Source: an uncultured bacterium (GTDB lineage: Bacteria > Actinomycetota > Coriobacteriia > Coriobacteriales > Atopobiaceae). From it: a stretch of 64,000 nt of DNA. Made by a program: the position numbers and the translations under genes. The notes beneath the pieces were generated by a model, which had not been told where the DNA came from, searched no databases, and saw nothing but the letters and a program-made list of their open reading frames with translations. Within the stretch, counting starts at the first letter, position 1. Every line of letters starts with the position of its first letter. Location: assembly GCA_905214865.1 (NCBI GenBank), contig CAJMNO010000009.1, positions 4,290-68,289 of the forward strand, given 5' to 3'. This document shows, piece by piece, positions 16,661 through 24,409 of the stretch.

Positions 16661-17764
16661 CTACCTAGATCGCGGGGCCACGGGGTGTGACGCCTCGAAG
16701 TCGGCCATGTAGGAGAGGAGCGCGTCCACCGCCTGGGCGGGAACCGCGTTGTAGCAGCTGGCGCGCATGCCGCCCACCAGGCGGTGCCCCTTCACGTTGA
16801 CGATGCCGCGCTCGGCGGCGCCTGCCACGAACTCCGCGTCCAGCTCGGGCGACGGCGTGCGGAAGGTGACGTTGGCGATGGACCTGTCGGCCGGCACGAC
16901 CGTGCCGTGGAAGAGCGAGCTGCCGTCCAGGTAGTCGTAGAGGGGGCGCACCTTGGCCCAGTTCCTCTCCTCCATGGCCCTGAGCCCGCCGGTGTCCTCG
17001 ATCCAGTGGAACACCTTGCCGCACACGTAGATGGCCCAGCAGTTGGGGGTGTTGAGCATGGAGCCCTTGTCCGCCTCCACGCGGTAGTCCAGGTAGGTGG
17101 GGCAGATGTCGGCGTGGGCGGGGCCGTCCGCGATGAGGTCGTCCCGCACGATCACGATGGTGAGGCCGGCGGGGCCGGCGTTCTTCTGCACGCCGGCGTA
17201 GACCAGGCCAAACCTGCTCACGTCGAGGGGTGCCGAGAGGAAGCAGCTCGAGACGTCCGCCACCAGGGGGACGTCGCCCGTCTGGGGGAACTCGCGCATC
17301 ATGTTGCCAAAGACGGTCTCGTTCTGGCACACGTACACGTAGTCGAGGCCCTGGTCCACCGATGCCGGGAAGGCGGGCACGCGGTCGAACGACGTGTCCT
17401 CGCTCGATGCGATGACCACCGACTCCCCGTACTTCCCCGCCTCGCGCTGGGCCTTCTGCGACCAGTTGCCGCTCACCACGTAGCCGGCGCGCCCGTTGCG
17501 CATGAGGTTGAGGGGGATCGCGGCAAACTGCAGCGTTGCCCCGCCCATGAAGAACAGCACCCGGTAGTTGTCGGGGATGCCCATGAGGCGGCGGAGCGTC
17601 GCCTCGGTGTCGTCGATGATCTGCTGAAAGGGGGCGGAGCGGTGGCTCATCTCCATGACGGACATGCCCGTCCCGCGGTAGTCGAGCATCTCCGCCGCGC
17701 ATTCCCTCAGCACGGTCTCGGGAAGTGCGGCAGGGCCGGCCGAGAAGTTGTAGACGCGGGACAT
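16661..17764 (-). CDS. serC: Phosphoserine aminotransferase
   Basis: 367 residues of the class-V aminotransferase family. It converts 3-phosphohydroxypyruvate and glutamate to phosphoserine and 2-oxoglutarate using PLP. Family signatures are the N-terminal FSAGPAALPE, FMGGATLQF, the PLP-binding Asp170 in VADVSS, and Lys194 in GVQKNAGPAG, which forms the Schiff base. The start ATG follows GGAGGGG. It is first of the serC-serA-DUF1015 set and diverges from a HAD phosphatase that could be relevant to phosphoserine, although that protein does not resemble SerB closely. Confidence 0.95.
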   Translation of the reverse strand: MSRVYNFSAGPAALPETVLRECAAEMLDYRGTGMSVMEMSHRSAPFQQIIDDTEATLRRLMGIPDNYRVLFFMGGATLQFAAIPLNLMRNGRAGYVVSGNWSQKAQREAGKYGESVVIASSEDTSFDRVPAFPASVDQGLDYVYVCQNETVFGNMMREFPQTGDVPLVADVSSCFLSAPLDVSRFGLVYAGVQKNAGPAGLTIVIVRDDLIADGPAHADICPTYLDYRVEADKGSMLNTPNCWAIYVCGKVFHWIEDTGGLRAMEERNWAKVRPLYDYLDGSSLFHGTVVPADRSIANVTFRTPSPELDAEFVAGAAERGIVNVKGHRLVGGMRASCYNAVPAQAVDALLSYMADFEASHPVAPRSR

Positions 17765-17800
17765 GAACCCCTCCTGAATCCGTATGATTTTTCAAGCTAG

Positions 17801-17921
17801 TACGCTATCGCTCCGGCGGGATTTTCAGGCGCTCGGAAATCCGCTGTTTCTCCTCCCGTAACCTTCGCGACTCAAACCGGTGCGGTATGGTAGCCATGCG
17901 GTAGCGTATGAGGGTAGCGTA
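17801..17921. promoter_or_regulatory. Three TAGCGTA repeats in the serC / HAD divergent promoter region
   Basis: TAGCGTA occurs inverted at 17801-17807 (as TACGCTA) and direct at 17902-17908 and 17915-17921, the last two 13 bp apart. They lie between divergent start codons (17764 and 17961). This looks like an operator for an unknown regulator. Confidence 0.35.
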
Positions 17922-17960
17922 TCGAGCGCCGCGCGTGGCGCGCGGCAAGGGGGAGGGCGC

Positions 17961-18647
17961 ATGCCGGGAGAGGGAACTGGGTCCGTCGTCGAGGGCATCC
18001 GTGCGAGGAGGTTCGTCCTCTTCGACCTTGACGGCACGGTTACCGACACCCTCGACGGCATCGTGAGGACCGCGCGGTCCGTCCTGCGCGACTACGGGCT
18101 TCCCGAGGAGCGCCTGGTGGACGCACCCAAGCTCGTGGGGCCGCCCTTCCCGCAGGCGTTCTCGATGGTGTTTGGCCTCTCGGAGGGGGACGCCCGCGAG
18201 GTCACCCGAAGGTACCGCGACATCTACGACAACCTGGGGCCTGCCGCGTGGCCGGCGTTCGAGGGCATTGGCCAGCTCGTGAGGGACCTGCGCTTCGCGG
18301 GCCGCGTCGTCGCCACCGCCAGCTCCAAGCGCCAGGCGATGGTGCGCCGCTGCCTCGCCGACAACGGCCTGGAGGACGCCTTCGACCTGGTGATAGGGCG
18401 CGTGAGCGACGGGGGAGAGACGAAGGCGCAGACCATCGCCCGAGCGCTCGACGCGCTGGGTGCCAGCCCCTCGCAGGCGGTCATGGTCGGCGACCGGTAC
18501 TTTGACGTGGACGGGGCCAGCGCCAACGACGTCCCGTGCGTGGGTGTGACCTACGGCCACACCGCGCCCCGCTCGGAGCTTGAGCGGGCCGGCGCCGTCG
18601 CCATCGCGGGGAGCGTGGACGAGCTGCGCCGCATCCTGCTGGGGTAG
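17961..18647 (+). CDS. HAD hydrolase, phosphoglycolate phosphatase-like
   Basis: 228 residues. The ATG at 17961 follows AAGGGGGAG; an in-frame codon at 17880 would add a non-conserved leader through the promoter. Motif I is FDLDGTVTDT, motif II the SSK segment in VVATASSKRQ, motif III the Lys of GGETKAQT, and motif IV VGDRYFDVDGA. The helical cap and length fit the Gph/PpaX group, which acts on phosphoglycolate, pyrophosphate or sugar phosphates. Substrate unknown. Divergent from serC. Confidence 0.85.
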   Translation: MPGEGTGSVVEGIRARRFVLFDLDGTVTDTLDGIVRTARSVLRDYGLPEERLVDAPKLVGPPFPQAFSMVFGLSEGDAREVTRRYRDIYDNLGPAAWPAFEGIGQLVRDLRFAGRVVATASSKRQAMVRRCLADNGLEDAFDLVIGRVSDGGETKAQTIARALDALGASPSQAVMVGDRYFDVDGASANDVPCVGVTYGHTAPRSELERAGAVAIAGSVDELRRILLG

Positions 18648-18785
18648 GGCTCGCGGGCGCCTCGCCGCTGGCAGCGACCGGTCGGGGGCTTTGCCGCCCG
18701 GGGGCGAATCCAGCCCCGTGGGGTGGGGTACAGTAGCCCAAAGGGCAAGTCTCGCTTGCCAACGGTCTGCGAAAGGGGTTCCACC

Positions 18786-19133
18786 ATGGCTGCAATCGAT
18801 GATCTTACCGAGGGCGCGCGCAAGGCATTCCTGTTGGGCGTGGGCGCCGTCGCAATGGGTGCCGAGAAGACCCAGAGCGTGGTCAACGACCTCGTCAAGA
18901 AGGGCGAGATGACGGTCGAGCAGGGCAAGGCCATCAACGAGGAGCTCCACCGCAAGGTCTCGGAGGCCGCGGCGGACAGCTCCGACGCCGCCCTGAAGGA
19001 GAAGCTCAAGGGCATGACGCCCGAGGAGCGCGCCGCGTGGGTCAAGAAGGCGCAGCAGTACGCCGACGACCTCGATGCCGAGACCGTTGAGGTCGAGGTC
19101 GAGGACGCGGACGACGACTCCGCCAAGGCGTAG
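18786..19133 (+). CDS. Phasin-like / PhaF-type small helical protein
   Basis: 115 residues, acidic and almost all helical. The ATG at 18786 follows AAGGGG. The N-terminal half (LTEGARKAFLLGVGAVAMGAEKTQSVV...L..KGEMT..QGK) matches the phasin/PhaF family profile in which a short hydrophobic helix precedes a coiled region. In true phasins this binds polyhydroxyalkanoate granules; in many Gram-positive anaerobes it sits, as here, directly before an ABC1 kinase gene and its role is unknown. No PHA genes are visible. The gap to the next gene is 15 bp, so they are probably co-transcribed. Confidence 0.7.
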   Translation: MAAIDDLTEGARKAFLLGVGAVAMGAEKTQSVVNDLVKKGEMTVEQGKAINEELHRKVSEAAADSSDAALKEKLKGMTPEERAAWVKKAQQYADDLDAETVEVEVEDADDDSAKA

Positions 19134-19148
19134 GCGGCCCGGGGCGCA

Positions 19149-20924
19149 GTGACCTTGGGACGCGGGATCGACAGGGACCCATCCGACGAGAGGGAGGAGG
19201 GGGCATCCACCGGCAGCGGGGACGCCCCCTCCCCGGACTCGTGGGCCGGCGCACGGCTGGACGACTCCCTGGAGTGGCAGGACACCATCGGCATCTTTGG
19301 CCGCCACTCGGGCGACGACCGGGAGTTCGGCATCTCGCGCAAGAGCAAGATCGCGCGCATGCGCGAGATCCTCTCGATCGCGAGCCACTACGACGTGTTC
19401 CGCGGCCTCACGCCCGTCAACTTCCGCGAGCTGCTGGAGGAGCTGGGCCCCACATTCGTGAAGGCGGGGCAGATCCTCTCCATGAGGTCAGAGATCCTGC
19501 CCGAGAGCTTTTGCCAGGAGCTGACCAAGCTCAGGGCCGACGTGGAGCCCATGAGCCGCGACGTGGTGCTCGACACCCTGCGCGCCGAGTACCCCATTCC
19601 CATCGAGGACATCTTCGACGCCATCGACGACGTCCCGCTGGGGTCCGCCTCCGTCGCCCAGGTGCACAAGGCGCGCCTGATCACCGGCGAGACCGTTGCG
19701 GTGAAGGTGCAGCGCCCGCACGTGCAGGAGATCATGGCGCAGGACATCTCCATCATGATGTCGCTCGCGCGCCGCGCCCAGCGCTTTGTGGGGGACGAGC
19801 AGTTCCTGGACCTGCAGTCGGTGGTCGACGAGCTGTGGCAGTCGTTCAAGGAGGAGACGGACTTCCTGGTCGAGGCCAGGAGCCTGGAGGAGTTCAGGCG
19901 CAACAACGCCGGGTGCGCCTTCGTCGACTGCCCCAAGCCCTACCCGCGCTGGTGCACCCGCCATGTGGTGGTGATGGACTACGTGGAGGGCATCCCCATC
20001 GGCAACACCACCGAGCTTCTCTCCCAGGGGTACGACCTCGCCGAGATAGGCACCAAGCTGGTGGACAACTACGCCCAGCAGATGCTGGACGACGGGTTCT
20101 TCCATGCCGATCCGCACCCGGGCAACCTGGTGATTCGGGGCGGGAGGATCGTGTATCTCGACCTCGGCCTGATGGGCCGGCTGTCGTCGCACGACCGCGC
20201 GGCGATGCGCGACATGGTGGTCGCCGTCGCCCGGCACGACGCCGCGGGGTTGGAGGCGGGGCTTCTGCGCTTCTCGGTCTCGGACGTGCGGGACGTGGAC
20301 CACGCGAGCCTGCTGGCAGACCTGGACTCCATCATCGACGACTTTGGCGACGCCGACCTGGGCGACCTGGACGTGGGGGCGTTCCTCAACTCCCTCATCA
20401 ACATGGCGCGCAAGAACGGGATCGAGCTTCCGGGGACCGTGACCATGCTCGCCCGCTCGCTGGTGACGCTCGAGGGCGTGGTGGACGAGTTTCTCCCCGG
20501 CGTCTCGATCGTCCAGATCCTGCGCGACCACATCCGCGCGCACCTCACGCCCAAGGACCTTGCGCGCAGCGAGATCCGTAGGTTTGGACGCGAGGGATAT
20601 ACCGCCTCGCACTCGCTCCTCAGGGCGGCCTCGCAGGCGGACACCGCCATGAGCATGCTCACGCGCGGCCAGCTTAGGGTGGGCGTCGACCTTCCCGGCA
20701 CCCGTGACCCCATGGGCGACCTAGCGCGCTCGAGCGACCGGCTGACCATGGGCATCATCGTCGCCGGGCTCTTCATCGGCTCTTCGGTGGTCTACTACGC
20801 TCGCATCGAGCCCGTCCTGTTTGGCATCCCCGTCATCGGCTTCCTGGGCTACCTCATCGCGTTGGTCCTGGGACTCACGATCGTTCACCAGATCATGAGG
20901 GAGTCCAGGCACCGCAGGCGCTAG
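19149..20924 (+). CDS. ABC1/AarF/UbiB family atypical kinase with two C-terminal membrane helices
   Basis: 591 residues. The GTG at 19149 is the best start; the first internal ATGs would cut conserved sequence. Family signatures are the KxGQ motif (FVKAGQILSMRSE, Lys105), the Ala-rich loop GSASVAQVHKA, Lys186 in VAVKVQRP, FFHADPHPGN (catalytic region) and YLDLGLMG (metal-binding, in place of DFG). Two hydrophobic segments at about 535-585 anchor the protein. UbiB proteins assist quinone or lipid biosynthesis through ATPase activity. No ubiquinone genes are seen here, so a menaquinone or membrane-lipid role is possible but unproven. Confidence 0.88.
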   Translation: MTLGRGIDRDPSDEREEGASTGSGDAPSPDSWAGARLDDSLEWQDTIGIFGRHSGDDREFGISRKSKIARMREILSIASHYDVFRGLTPVNFRELLEELGPTFVKAGQILSMRSEILPESFCQELTKLRADVEPMSRDVVLDTLRAEYPIPIEDIFDAIDDVPLGSASVAQVHKARLITGETVAVKVQRPHVQEIMAQDISIMMSLARRAQRFVGDEQFLDLQSVVDELWQSFKEETDFLVEARSLEEFRRNNAGCAFVDCPKPYPRWCTRHVVVMDYVEGIPIGNTTELLSQGYDLAEIGTKLVDNYAQQMLDDGFFHADPHPGNLVIRGGRIVYLDLGLMGRLSSHDRAAMRDMVVAVARHDAAGLEAGLLRFSVSDVRDVDHASLLADLDSIIDDFGDADLGDLDVGAFLNSLINMARKNGIELPGTVTMLARSLVTLEGVVDEFLPGVSIVQILRDHIRAHLTPKDLARSEIRRFGREGYTASHSLLRAASQADTAMSMLTRGQLRVGVDLPGTRDPMGDLARSSDRLTMGIIVAGLFIGSSVVYYARIEPVLFGIPVIGFLGYLIALVLGLTIVHQIMRESRHRRR

Positions 20925-20955
20925 GGTCCTGCATCCCCTCGCCAAGGCAGAGCGA

Positions 20956-20984
20956 AGCCGGGGAGAGCTAAGCTCCCCCCGGCT
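20956..20984. terminator. Hairpin between convergent UbiB-like and GNAT-cpYpsA genes
   Basis: AGCCGGGG-AG-AGCT pairs with AGCT-CC-CCCCGGCT around a single central A. It is bidirectional by position. Confidence 0.65.
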
Positions 20985-21032
20985 CAACACCCGCATTCCA
21001 CCAAGCGATTGGCTTGCGCCGTTGGATCCCCG

Positions 21033-22160
21033 CTAGTCTCCCCAGCCGCAGAGACGGAGCACAGCGTCGACCGTGTTGCGTGTCTCGCGGTAGATGCCCG
21101 GCAGCTTGGACTCGCGCGGGCCTGCGACGTTGAGGGTGAGCCCGGTCCCGATGCCGCGGAGCCACTCCGCCACCTTACCCGCCTCCGATGCGCCGCGTAC
21201 CACCAGGCACGGCCGCCCGTAGGCGCGGGCGAAGCGCTCGGTCATCTCCGTGCCGCTCTTGGGCTCCAGGCCTGCCGGTGCAACGATGAGCGTTGCGTGG
21301 GAGTCCCGCACGTTCCAGGCGGTCCGCTCCACGTATCCCTCGGAGGGGCTGGGCCGCAGCTCCGGGTACGGCGCCATGACCCCGGGAGCCTGAGGGTAGT
21401 CCTCGGCGAGGCCGTTGGGAGGGCACCATCCGCAGATGGGCGTCCCCAGCTCGCGCGCGGCGTCGAGTCCGCCGCGGTCGGCGCCCGTCTGGCCACCGGA
21501 CCTGATGCGGGCGACCAGGCGGATGCCCTCCACGAGGGTGCCGGCCTGACGCTGCTGGCGCTCGATCTGGTCAGGGCTCTGGGGGTCTGCCGCCTGCGTC
21601 TGCTCCCACTCGGACCGCGTGATGCGCTGGACGTTCTCGTCCCTCACCCTCCCGGCGGCGTCGGTCACGCCCTCGTTGCGGTGATGCGGGGAGAGGCCCA
21701 GCCGGTCCTGCACCCTCCGGCTTCGCTCGTTGCCCTCGTAGTAGGCGGCCCATACGGCGGCAAGCCCGAGCGACCTGAAGCCATAGGAGAGGACCGCACG
21801 GCACGCCTCGGTGGCGTACCCCTCTCCCCAGAGGGGCCTTCCCAGCCAGTAGCCCAGGTCCGCCTCGTCATCCGGGATGGCGAGGGACGAGGCGTCGCCC
21901 ACCCTGAGGGCGATGGCGCCGACCGGGCCGGCGTAGGGGCTTGAGCCAAGCAGCGTGATGGCCCAGCTGTTGGGGACGGCGAGGATGTCGCGGATGACGC
22001 GCCTGCTGTCCTCGGGGCTCTGGTGCGGAGGGAACCCCGCGCCCTCGCATACCATGGGGTCGCGGGCAAACCGGTACAGCGCGTCCGCGTCCTCCTCTCC
22101 CCAGGGCCTGAGGCGAAGGCGCGTGGTCTGGAGGACTGGTGTGCTGGTCTCCTGTGACAT
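21033..22160 (-). CDS. Fusion of GNAT acetyltransferase and circularly permuted YpsA (SLOG) domain
   Basis: 375 residues. The ATG at 22160 is preferred (GGGAG five bases upstream) over a TTG at 22172. Residues about 8-165 are a RimJ/RimL-type GNAT: TTRLRLRPW at the start, LGYWLGRPLWGEGYATEA as the acetyl-CoA region, then YYEGNERSRRVQDRLG. Residues about 220-375 match the cpYpsA family of the SLOG superfamily: IRSGGQTGADRGGLDAA, ICGWCPPNGLAEDYP, RTAWNVRDSHATLIV and LNVAGPRES. SLOG domains bind nucleotides or nucleotide-derived signals. The region between (about 166-215) is a linker. The joint function is unknown; possible links to nucleotide stress signalling are inference. Confidence 0.85.
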   Translation of the reverse strand: MSQETSTPVLQTTRLRLRPWGEEDADALYRFARDPMVCEGAGFPPHQSPEDSRRVIRDILAVPNSWAITLLGSSPYAGPVGAIALRVGDASSLAIPDDEADLGYWLGRPLWGEGYATEACRAVLSYGFRSLGLAAVWAAYYEGNERSRRVQDRLGLSPHHRNEGVTDAAGRVRDENVQRITRSEWEQTQAADPQSPDQIERQQRQAGTLVEGIRLVARIRSGGQTGADRGGLDAARELGTPICGWCPPNGLAEDYPQAPGVMAPYPELRPSPSEGYVERTAWNVRDSHATLIVAPAGLEPKSGTEMTERFARAYGRPCLVVRGASEAGKVAEWLRGIGTGLTLNVAGPRESKLPGIYRETRNTVDAVLRLCGWGD

Positions 22161-22179
22161 GGCTGCTCCCAACGTAAAG

Positions 22180-22203
22180 GGCCCGCCGCGGTTGCGACGG
22201 GCC
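22180..22203 (-). terminator. Hairpin after the RlpA-like gene
   Basis: GGCCCG pairs with CGGGCC over twelve bases; on the minus strand it is followed by CTTTACG. It sits between the RlpA-like gene stop and the GNAT-cpYpsA start. Confidence 0.5.
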
Positions 22204-22225
22204 GATGCCTGGTCTGTGTGTGCCG

Positions 22226-23344
22226 CTAGCTCACCACGCGGTAGCCCACGGTGCCCACGCCGTCAAAGCCGAGCGCGTGCGCGACGGCGGGCTGCAGGTC
22301 GATCTGCCTGTTGCCGGCGTATGGGCCGCGGTCGTTGACCACCGCGCGCACGGTCTTGCCGTTGTAGGAGATCTCGATGACCGTGCCGAGGGGCATGGTC
22401 TTCATCGCCACGCCCATGGAGGTGGGGGTCACGGTGTCGCCCGAGGCGGTGGTCCCGTACATGAAGCCGTCGCCCTCGCCGTACATTGATGCCTGCACGT
22501 ACTTGTAGCTCGCCGAGCTGCTGGACGAGGAGGAGCCGCTTCCCTTGGACGAGCTCGCCGAACTGCTGCCGGACGACCCCTTGCTGCCGCTCGAGGAGGA
22601 CGAGCTGCTTGAGGACGACGAGGAGCTGCTGCTTGACGAGGACGACGAGCTGCCGGAGGACGACGAGCCGGACGAGGAGTCGGCGCTCTTGCTCGCGGCC
22701 GCCTGGAGCGCGGCGTTGGTGTCGCTGTCCTGCGTGCCCTGCGCCACGGCGGCCTCGTACGCTGCCTGCTTGGCTGCCTGGTCTTCCTTGGCCTTCTCCT
22801 CGGCGGCCGACGCCGTCTGGTCCGCCTCCTCCTTGGCCTGCTGGGTCACGCTCACCTGGGCGTCAGCCGCGGCCTTCTCGGACTCCAGGTCCTGCTTGGT
22901 CTGCTCAAGCTCCTTCTCCATGCTGTCGAGCTGCTCGATCTCGTCCAGGTTGGATGAGGTGATGGTGGTGAAGTACTGTGCGGTGGAGAGGAACTCGCTG
23001 AACGAGTCGGACGTGAGCAGCAGCGAGACGAGGTTGGCCTGGTCCTGTTGGAACTTGTAGTGGCTGCGAATCGCCGCGGCCGCCTTCTGCTTCTGCTCGG
23101 GGAGCTGGGCCTCCAGCTCGCTGATGCGCTGGTTGTTCTCGTCGATCTTGCCCTGGAGATCGTTCGACTTGTCGACCGCCGCCTGGTAGTCCTCGCCGGC
23201 CTTGATGGCGGCGTCCTGCAGGCTCTCCAGGTCTGCCGCATGGGCGGTCGCGGGGACGGACCAGAGCGAGAGGGCGAGCGCCGTCGCCGCTCCGATCGCT
23301 CCCGCGGCTCGCATGCCCCTTCTTGCACCCTTGTTCGCTGTCAT
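22226..23344 (-). CDS. Secreted coiled-coil protein with poly-serine linker and RlpA-like/3D double-psi beta-barrel domain
   Basis: 372 residues. AAGGAG precedes the ATG. A signal peptide spans about 1-36 (cleavage near AHA-AD). Residues about 38-195 form a coiled coil of the PcsB/NlpC-partner type (LQGKIDENNQRISELEAQL), then Ala/Gln-rich sequence. About 220-275 is a low-complexity, mostly Ser/Gly linker. The C-terminus (about 278-372) is a double-psi barrel: ASMYGEGDGFMYGTTASGD, MPLGTVIEISYNGKTV and NDRGPYAGNRQIDLQPAVA, with the conserved Asp residues of RlpA or 3D domains. Such proteins remodel peptidoglycan at septa or act in cell separation. The exact enzymatic activity is not clear. Confidence 0.85.
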   Translation of the reverse strand: MTANKGARRGMRAAGAIGAATALALSLWSVPATAHAADLESLQDAAIKAGEDYQAAVDKSNDLQGKIDENNQRISELEAQLPEQKQKAAAAIRSHYKFQQDQANLVSLLLTSDSFSEFLSTAQYFTTITSSNLDEIEQLDSMEKELEQTKQDLESEKAAADAQVSVTQQAKEEADQTASAAEEKAKEDQAAKQAAYEAAVAQGTQDSDTNAALQAAASKSADSSSGSSSSGSSSSSSSSSSSSSSSSSSSSSGSKGSSGSSSASSSKGSGSSSSSSSASYKYVQASMYGEGDGFMYGTTASGDTVTPTSMGVAMKTMPLGTVIEISYNGKTVRAVVNDRGPYAGNRQIDLQPAVAHALGFDGVGTVGYRVVS

Positions 23345-23364
23345 GGCTCTCCTTGCCTTCCGCC

Positions 23365-24045
23365 CTAGTCCACGAGGGCAATCTTTGTGATGACGGGCTG
23401 GTCCGCCCTTGCGACGAGGCCGCTCGAGTCCTGCGGCCTCACCTTGGAGCAGATGGCGTCGACGACCTCCATGCCGCTGGTGACGCTGCCAAAGGCGGCG
23501 TAGGTCCCGTCGAGGTCGGTGTCCTGCTGCTGCATGATGAAGAACTGCGAGCTGGCGGAGTCGTAGTCCGTCGCGCGCGCCATGCTGATGACGCCGCGCT
23601 TGTGGAGGATGGAGTTGGCGACCCCGTTAGCGGTGAACTCGCCCTTGATTCTGCGTCCGGAACCTCCCGTCCCGTCCCCGTTGGGGTCACCGCCCTGGAT
23701 CATGAAGCCGCTCACGACCCGATGGAAGGTGAGTCCGTCGTAGAACCCGCGCTGCACGAGGTCGCAGAAGTTGCTCACCGTGATGGGCGCGGAGTCGGCG
23801 TAGAGCTCGACGTCCATGGAGCCATAGCCGCTGACCTCGATGGTGACGTGGTGCGTTCCGGACGAGAACCCGTTGTCGAGCGCCTGCGAGAGCACCTCGC
23901 CGGACGACGAGTCCGCGGCGAAGTCCTCGCTCGCGCTGTCGATGGTGTCTGGGACTGCGGGCTCGCACGCGGCGAGCGCCAGGGTCGAGGTGGCCGCAAT
24001 GGCCGCCAGGAAGGCGCGTCGTGTGATCGCTGGGCCCTGCTCCAT
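23365..24045 (-). CDS. Cyclophilin-type peptidyl-prolyl isomerase lipoprotein
   Basis: 226 residues. The N-terminus has twin arginines (ITRRAFL) and a lipobox LAAC (Cys27), so it is probably an extracellular Tat or Sec lipoprotein. The mature part is a cyclophilin: VSNFCDLVQRGFYDGLTFHRV, FMIQGGDPNGDGTGG, a MARATDYDSASSQFFI segment and YAAFGSVTSGMEVVD. It catalyses cis-trans isomerisation of prolyl bonds during folding of exported proteins. It is 20 bp upstream of the RlpA-like gene on the same strand, so a two-gene exported-protein operon is likely. Confidence 0.92.
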   Translation of the reverse strand: MEQGPAITRRAFLAAIAATSTLALAACEPAVPDTIDSASEDFAADSSSGEVLSQALDNGFSSGTHHVTIEVSGYGSMDVELYADSAPITVSNFCDLVQRGFYDGLTFHRVVSGFMIQGGDPNGDGTGGSGRRIKGEFTANGVANSILHKRGVISMARATDYDSASSQFFIMQQQDTDLDGTYAAFGSVTSGMEVVDAICSKVRPQDSSGLVARADQPVITKIALVD

Positions 24046-24409
24046 GCATCATTCCTAACGTCGGGGACCGTAAGAGAATAAACTAACCTCGTGAAGCTCT
24101 CGTGGACTTATGCGTCGTGGCTGGTCCAAGGGCCGCTCGCTGATGCTTTGATGCCTTCTGTCGAATAGACGAAGGCTTTCTATCCAATAGGTTGTTTGGG
24201 GCTCCCGTTTGGGTGACATTTTCGCCCCAAGCAGCACGCGCTCGACCTCGAAACAGGTCCCCGCCAGCCTGCCCAAATCGACCCGTCGTCCCGTCCCGGG
24301 TGGCGACCGAGGGGGCGGGGGAGAGGCGCGCCGCAAACGGGAGAGCCCCCACCCCCCCGCGGTGGGGGGATGGGGGCTCCGTCGTCGCGGGTCTCTCCGC
24401 TAGACTCGC
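24046..24409. other. 364-bp intergenic region with two hairpins
   Basis: It holds the upstream region of the cyclophilin gene and the 3' end of the ABC operon. GCCTTC..GAAGGC followed by TTTCT is at about 24151-24177 (a possible plus-strand terminator), and a TTGGGGC..GCCCCAA stem spans about 24197-24229. The exporter terminator is listed separately. No gene is seen. Confidence 0.4.
24343..24379 (-). terminator. Terminator after the ABC exporter operon
   Basis: GAGCCCCCA (24343-24351) pairs with TGGGGGCTC (24371-24379), with further C/G pairing inside. It lies 31 bases past the stop of the exporter operon. Confidence 0.65.
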
